Shown here in pieces: positions 60,514 through 64,000 of a DNA stretch of 64,000 nt. The stretch is from Arthrobacter ulcerisalmonis (GTDB taxonomy: Bacteria; Actinomycetota; Actinomycetes; Actinomycetales; Micrococcaceae). The position numbers and the translations under genes were made by a program. A model generated the notes under the pieces. It ran no database searches. It was not told the DNA's origin and saw only the letters and a program-made list of their open reading frames with translations. The stretch covers positions 1-64,000 of the forward strand of contig NZ_UXAU01000009.1 in assembly GCF_900609065.1 (NCBI RefSeq), written 5' to 3'. Numbering within the stretch: the stretch's first letter is position 1; every line of letters starts with the position of its first letter.

Positions 60514-61487
60514 GCGCCGCAACAAACACCGCTGGCCGGATCGTCGTCGTAGGCTCCCTGAACGCGGACCTGACCATCTACTGTGAGCGGCTGCCGCAAC
60601 CCGGCGAGACCGTGCACGGCAATGGTTTCGCCGTGAACCCTGGCGGCAAGAGCGCCAACCAGGCCGTGGCCGCCGGCAAGCTGGGGGGCCAGGTCAGCCT
60701 GGTGGGCGCGGTGGGCGAGGACTCCAACGGCGCGATGCTTCGCGACTCTGTTGCCAGCGCCGGTGTGGACATCCAGCACGTGCGCAACGCCGCGGAGCCA
60801 ACTGGTGTGGCGGTCATTGCCGTGGACGCCAGCGGCGAAAACAACATCATCATCTCCGCCGGTGCCAACGGCAGCCTGACCCCCGCCGACGTGGCGGGTG
60901 CCTCTGCGGCGATGGCGGGCGCCGCCGTCGTGAGCCTGTGCCTCGAAGTGGGGATGGAGACCGTGACCGCCGCGGCACAGGCAGGGCACGACGCCGGCGC
61001 AACAGTCCTGCTGAACCTCTCGCCGTACGCGGAAATCCCCGCAGCCCTGGCCGGCCTTACCGACGTGCTGCTGGTCAACGCGCACGAGGCAGCACTGTTC
61101 CTGGATTCGGACGTGCCCGGGCCCGACGGAGCGTTGGCGGACTGGGACGCTGTCCGGCTGCGCTTCGCCGAGCACGGTGTGCAGCGGATCCTGGTGACCC
61201 TGGGTTCGGCCGGCTCCATGGTGCTGGACTCCGTTGGCGATGCTGGCGCTGCTCCTGGTGCCGGCCAGGTGACTCGGATTGCTCCGACCACTGTGAATGC
61301 CGTGGATACCACCGGAGCCGGCGATGCATTCACCGGTGCGGTGGCTGTCAGGCTCGCTGCCGGGGATTCCCTTGCTGCCGCCGCCACGTTTGCCTCCGTT
61401 GCAGCTGCCCTGGCCACCACGGCCAAGGGCACGCAGGCAGCGTACCCGTCGGTGGCGGACGTTCACGCCCGCCTGGCCACAGCATAA
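60510..61487 (+). CDS. rbsK: Ribokinase (PfkB family)
   Basis: 325 residues. It phosphorylates ribose released by the hydrolase to ribose 5-phosphate. PfkB signature 1 region is NPGGKSANQAVAAGKLGG (G-G-K-x-x-N sugar-binding, about residue 43) and signature 2 is DTTGAGDAFTGAVAV (catalytic Asp about 272). The N-terminal GSLNADLTIYCERLPQPGET is typical of RbsK. ATGA overlap with the transporter gene. It completes the nucleoside-to-pentose-phosphate route. Confidence 0.9.
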   Translation: MSAATNTAGRIVVVGSLNADLTIYCERLPQPGETVHGNGFAVNPGGKSANQAVAAGKLGGQVSLVGAVGEDSNGAMLRDSVASAGVDIQHVRNAAEPTGVAVIAVDASGENNIIISAGANGSLTPADVAGASAAMAGAAVVSLCLEVGMETVTAAAQAGHDAGATVLLNLSPYAEIPAALAGLTDVLLVNAHEAALFLDSDVPGPDGALADWDAVRLRFAEHGVQRILVTLGSAGSMVLDSVGDAGAAPGAGQVTRIAPTTVNAVDTTGAGDAFTGAVAVRLAAGDSLAAAATFASVAAALATTAKGTQAAYPSVADVHARLATA

Positions 61488-61593
61488 TCCCCTCCCGATC
61501 CCGGGCCGCCAACCCGTCCCGCCGTGACTGCACCCCTCAGCTGCGGCCTAGTTCCCCACTCATCTGCCAGGCACCCCCCTGTAGTCTCAGCAG

Positions 61594-62547
61594 ATGACTG
61601 GGTTCAGGCGTCGCGCGTTCCTCGTTTTCGCGACGTCGGCGGCCGGGCTGGCTGCGTGCACCCCCACCAGCCAGCCCGGCTTAGATCCCGCCACCGCAAA
61701 CCCTGGCCTCCGGGAGGATCCTTTGCCTCAGTTCACCGTGCAGCGGCACCGCTACGAGTACGGGGCGGATCCGAGCCAGTGGGGTGAGCTGTTCCTGCCT
61801 GACCTCGCACCACATGAGCAGCACGCCGGCGTAGTGGTGGTCATCCACGGCGGTTACTGGCGCTCGCAATACGGCGCGGAGCTTGGAGTTCCACTGGCCC
61901 AAGACCTGGCCGAACAAGGCTTCGCCGCCTGGAACCTTGAGTACCGCCGCATGGGCAATGGCGGCGGCTGGCCGCAGACGTTCCTTGACGTCCTGACCGG
62001 CGTGGACAAGCTGCGCGAGCTGTCCACGCTGCACTCCCTTGATCTGGGTAAAGTGGTGGCGCTGGGCCATTCCGCGGGTGGGCAGCTCGCCGTGTGGGCG
62101 GCTGGCCGGGGTCGGCTTGCAGGGCTGGGGTTGGCAGGACCTGACGACGCGGAGCTGGCACGACTCGCCAGCTCACCCAATGCAGTTCGACTGACAGGGG
62201 TGGTCAGCCAGTCCGGCGTGCTCAACCTTGCCGAGGCGGAAAAACTCAACCTCAGCAACGGTGCGGTGGACAACCTGCTGGGCGGGACGTCGTCGGACTT
62301 CCCGGAGCGGCACCGCCTCGCCGACCCCATGGCCGCCTTGCCGCTGGCCGTGCCCGTCTACGCCGTGCATGGCGAGGACGACACCACCGTCCCCACGGTC
62401 ATGTCCACCAGCTATGTGGACGCCAGCCAGTCAGGTCCGGTTCCTGCCATGTTCGTCAGCGTCCCAGGTGACCACTTCGCCCTGATCGACTCCGCCGCCG
62501 AAGCCTATGTGCGCTGCCGCGAGCTTGTGGCGTCGCTCCTGGCGTAA
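61594..62547 (+). CDS. Secreted lipoprotein esterase (alpha/beta-hydrolase, BD-FAE/kynurenine-formamidase-like)
   Basis: 317 residues. The signal peptide has arginines (FRRRAF, possibly Tat) and lipobox LAAC (C22). The catalytic domain has the oxyanion HGGYWRSQ (HGG, about 87-94), nucleophile elbow GHSAGGQ (Ser about 154), Asp in HGEDDTTVP (about 262) and His in PGDHFALID (about 297), a complete triad. This HGG-type small hydrolase acts on short esters or formamides. Export as a lipoprotein implies external substrates. It stands alone between two carbohydrate kinase genes. Confidence 0.83.
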   Translation: MTGFRRRAFLVFATSAAGLAACTPTSQPGLDPATANPGLREDPLPQFTVQRHRYEYGADPSQWGELFLPDLAPHEQHAGVVVVIHGGYWRSQYGAELGVPLAQDLAEQGFAAWNLEYRRMGNGGGWPQTFLDVLTGVDKLRELSTLHSLDLGKVVALGHSAGGQLAVWAAGRGRLAGLGLAGPDDAELARLASSPNAVRLTGVVSQSGVLNLAEAEKLNLSNGAVDNLLGGTSSDFPERHRLADPMAALPLAVPVYAVHGEDDTTVPTVMSTSYVDASQSGPVPAMFVSVPGDHFALIDSAAEAYVRCRELVASLLA

Positions 62548-62548
62548 C

Positions 62549-62592
62549 CCTCCCGGAGTTTTTACGACGGTTCGGGCAATCCTCCCGGAGTT
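62549..62592 (+). repeat. 12-bp direct repeat pair
   Basis: CCTCCCGGAGTT occurs at 62549-62560 and again at 62581-62592, 32 bp apart start to start, in the 89-bp gap before the PfkB gene. Three helical turns of spacing would suit a tandem protein-binding site, but the repeat is also close to the esterase stop and could be chance. Confidence 0.45.
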
Positions 62593-62636
62593 CTGGCGAC
62601 ACCCAGTACGTCCAAAGCGGCCAAATCTGGCAGAGT

Positions 62637-63593
62637 ATGGCCATGCTCACAGTTATTGGCGAAGGCCTCGTCGACGTAGTCCAGCGCGCCTCCGGAACCG
62701 AAGTCCACGTGGGCGGAAGCCCGCTCAACGTCGCGGTGGGCCTGGCCCGGCTCGATCACCCGGTGCAGTTCATTGGCCGCTACGGCAAGGACGCGTACGG
62801 CGAATCGGTGGCCGCGCATTTGCGCGCCAGCTCCGTGATGCTGCCGCAGGCCCCGGACGAGCTGCCCACCAGCGTGGCAACCGCCGTGATTGACGACGAC
62901 GGCGCCGCCACCTACACGTTCGACCTCGCCTGGGAGCTGCCCGGCCTGGCCGACCGGCTCGCCTTCATGCTGCAGGGCACCACCCTGCTGCATACCGGCT
63001 CCATTGCCACGATGCTGGCACCGGGCGCAGCCGACGTGTTGGCCGCCGTCGAGCACGCCCACCCGTCCGCTACCATCAGTTTCGATCCCAACTGCCGCCC
63101 CAGCATCATCACGGACGTGGACTTTGCGCGGGAACAGACCGAGAAGTTCGTGGCGCTCGCCGACGTGGTCAAGGCCTCGGACGAGGACCTGCAGTGGCTG
63201 TACCCGGGCCAGGACGTGCTGGAATCCGCACGGAAATGGCTGGCCCTGGGCGGCTCAAACGGCGGCTCGGAGGGGCCAGCCCTGGTGGTGGTGACCCGCG
63301 GCGCCGCAGGGCCCTGGGGCGTCAACGCTGCGGGTGAAGCGGAGTTCCCGGCACCCAAGGTGGACATTGCCGACACCGTTGGTGCAGGGGATTCGTTCAT
63401 GGCCGCACTGGTATCCGGCGTGGTGGATCGTGGCTTGGCGGGGGCACAGAACCGGGACGCGCTGCGGGCGCTCCCGGCCGAAGGGCTTGCCGAACTCCTG
63501 GCCGAGGCCGCGCGCGCTGCCGCGATCACTGTTTCACGGTCCGGCGCCAACCCGCCGTCGCGCGCGGAACTGGACGCAGCACCGCGCAGCTGA
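62637..63593 (+). CDS. PfkB-family carbohydrate kinase (fructokinase-like)
   Basis: 318 residues. Substrate-binding start VIGEGLVDVVQ and HVGGSPLNVAVGLARL (G-G-x-x-x-N), then SFDPNCRPSI, VKASDEDLQWLYPG and the ATP/anion-hole motif DTVGAGDSFMAAL (catalytic Asp about 243). The E-x-x-x-D-x-x near the N-terminus and DPNxRP resemble fructokinases more than ribokinase. Two ATGs (62637 and 62643) are both possible. Preceded by the direct repeats and followed by a strong terminator, so a single-gene unit. Confidence 0.85.
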   Translation: MAMLTVIGEGLVDVVQRASGTEVHVGGSPLNVAVGLARLDHPVQFIGRYGKDAYGESVAAHLRASSVMLPQAPDELPTSVATAVIDDDGAATYTFDLAWELPGLADRLAFMLQGTTLLHTGSIATMLAPGAADVLAAVEHAHPSATISFDPNCRPSIITDVDFAREQTEKFVALADVVKASDEDLQWLYPGQDVLESARKWLALGGSNGGSEGPALVVVTRGAAGPWGVNAAGEAEFPAPKVDIADTVGAGDSFMAALVSGVVDRGLAGAQNRDALRALPAEGLAELLAEAARAAAITVSRSGANPPSRAELDAAPRS

Positions 63594-63604
63594 GCCGAAA
63601 CGCG

Positions 63605-63643
63605 CCGTACCCGCCCTCACCACTGGTGGAGAGGCGGGTACGG
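63605..63643. terminator. Bidirectional terminator hairpin
   Basis: CCGTACCCGCC (63605-63615) and GGCGGGTACGG (63633-63643) form a perfect 11-bp stem; the 17-base loop can pair further (ACCA with TGGT). It lies between the convergent ends of the PfkB and binding-protein genes. Confidence 0.8.
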
Positions 63644-63677
63644 TGCTGACGGAAAAGCAGGTACAGCGGCGGTGTGG

Positions 63678-64000
63678 TCAGTCCTTGCCCAAGCCCGCCG
63701 CGGAGATCTTCTCGCCCGTAACTTCGTTCAGGGGAGCGAGGTTGAAGATCCCGTTGATGTCGGCCTGCTTGGTGGTTCCTGCAGTGACGCCGTCCGCGAG
63801 GAGCTTCTGGTAGCTGCCAGCCAGCGGATCCGTGGTAAACACGATGTTCTTCAGCGACCGCTCGATCACGTCCGCCTTGAGTTCGGCGCCGGCGGCTTCC
63901 TTCAAGGCGGCGTTGATGACGGTGGCCTTCTCCGTGGCGGAAGCGGTGTTGAGCCAGTCAACGGACTTGGCGTGCCCCTTGAGGAGTGCCTTCACGGTAT
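63678..64000 (-). CDS. ABC transporter substrate-binding protein, sulfonate type, C-terminal part
   Basis: The C-terminal 107 or so residues of a periplasmic binding protein; the 5' end is beyond the window. The sequence ATEKATVINAALKEAAGAEL with VIERSLKNIVFTTDP and LAGSYQKLLADGVTAG matches the end of SsuA-type aliphatic-sulfonate binding proteins (helical C-lobe). It is in phase up to the last base, so it runs off the edge. It is a different protein from the frameshifted one at 17000-18039, so the genome has at least two sulfonate-type binding proteins close together. Confidence 0.75.
   Translation of the reverse strand, partial: TVKALLKGHAKSVDWLNTASATEKATVINAALKEAAGAELKADVIERSLKNIVFTTDPLAGSYQKLLADGVTAGTTKQADINGIFNLAPLNEVTGEKISAAGLGKD

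Noticed and set aside
59262..60525. Long frames of about 400 codons on both strands inside the MFS transporter gene
   Set aside because: They are alternative-frame shadows of the transporter, very rich in His, Arg and Gln, with no membrane or enzyme pattern.
1..64000. CRISPR arrays, tRNA or rRNA genes, prophage or toxin-antitoxin islands
   Set aside because: No regularly spaced repeats, cloverleaf sequences, rRNA-like blocks or phage structural genes were recognised by eye anywhere in the window.

Overview
This window is high-G+C chromosomal DNA from an actinobacterium. Codon use is strongly G/C-ending, GTG and TTG starts are frequent, start/stop codons overlap often, and there are a TetR-type PaaR, an MptB-like mannosyltransferase and GT87 proteins. 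The gene content points to the Arthrobacter/Paenarthrobacter group (Micrococcaceae); that genus assignment is inference. About 55 protein genes were recognised. I saw no rRNA, tRNA or CRISPR array. The only mobile-element trace is a decayed transposase tail at the left edge.

Layout. 1-14.2 kb is a complete phenylacetate (paa) catabolic island in three transcription blocks. On the minus strand are paaI-paaK-paaR and paaJ-paaF-paaH; on the plus strand are paaZ, paaABCDE-paaG and an MHS-family transporter. Four copies of a PaaR-like palindrome sit at the block promoters, two of them inside recognisable -35/-10 spacers. 14.2-16.7 kb holds a PAS/GAF/GGDEF protein and an alpha/beta hydrolase. 17.0-22.2 kb is an organosulfur operon: lipoprotein binding protein with a frameshift, ABC ATPase, permease, AtsK/TauD-type dioxygenase and NtaA/DszA-type flavin monooxygenase. 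22.2-24.6 kb is a CNNM/CorC pair, followed by a membrane GGDEF protein. 26.0-30.4 kb is a GntR-controlled methylcitrate operon (prpD-prpB-prpC). 30.4-34.8 kb has an FAD monooxygenase, an ECF sigma/membrane partner pair and a SulP transporter. 35.1-41.8 kb has an MptB-like GT-C mannosyltransferase, a YdeP/FdhF-type molybdoenzyme and two tandem GT87 paralogues. 42.0-48.9 kb carries a small protein, a MOSC protein, an esterase, an AraC-VOC-UvrA2 operon, an orphan OmpR regulator and a TetR. 49.0-53.7 kb has MDR/SDR oxidoreductases and a receiver-lipoprotein-GT2 operon. 54-56.8 kb has a lipid-kinase-like protein, SMP-30 and a RelA/SpoT-domain protein. 56.8-61.5 kb is a LacI-controlled nucleoside/ribose operon. 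61.6-64 kb has a lipoprotein esterase, a PfkB kinase and the C-terminus of a second sulfonate-type binding protein.

How the genes work together. The paa genes encode the full route from phenylacetate to acetyl-CoA and succinyl-CoA: PaaK ligase, PaaABCDE epoxidase, PaaG isomerase, PaaZ ring opening and aldehyde oxidation, PaaJ thiolase, PaaF hydratase, PaaH dehydrogenase, and PaaI rescue thioesterase. PaaR is expected to repress all blocks. The sulfur operon would import and desulfurise sulfate esters or sulfonates. The prp operon handles propionyl-CoA without a local prpE. The nucleoside operon couples hydrolysis to ribose phosphorylation.

The least explained signals are two 58-bp nested palindromes (44.0 and 51.0 kb) whose differences keep the pairing, the receiver-lipoprotein-GT2 operon, the RelA/SpoT-SMP-30 pair, and the single-G frameshift in the sulfonate binding protein.
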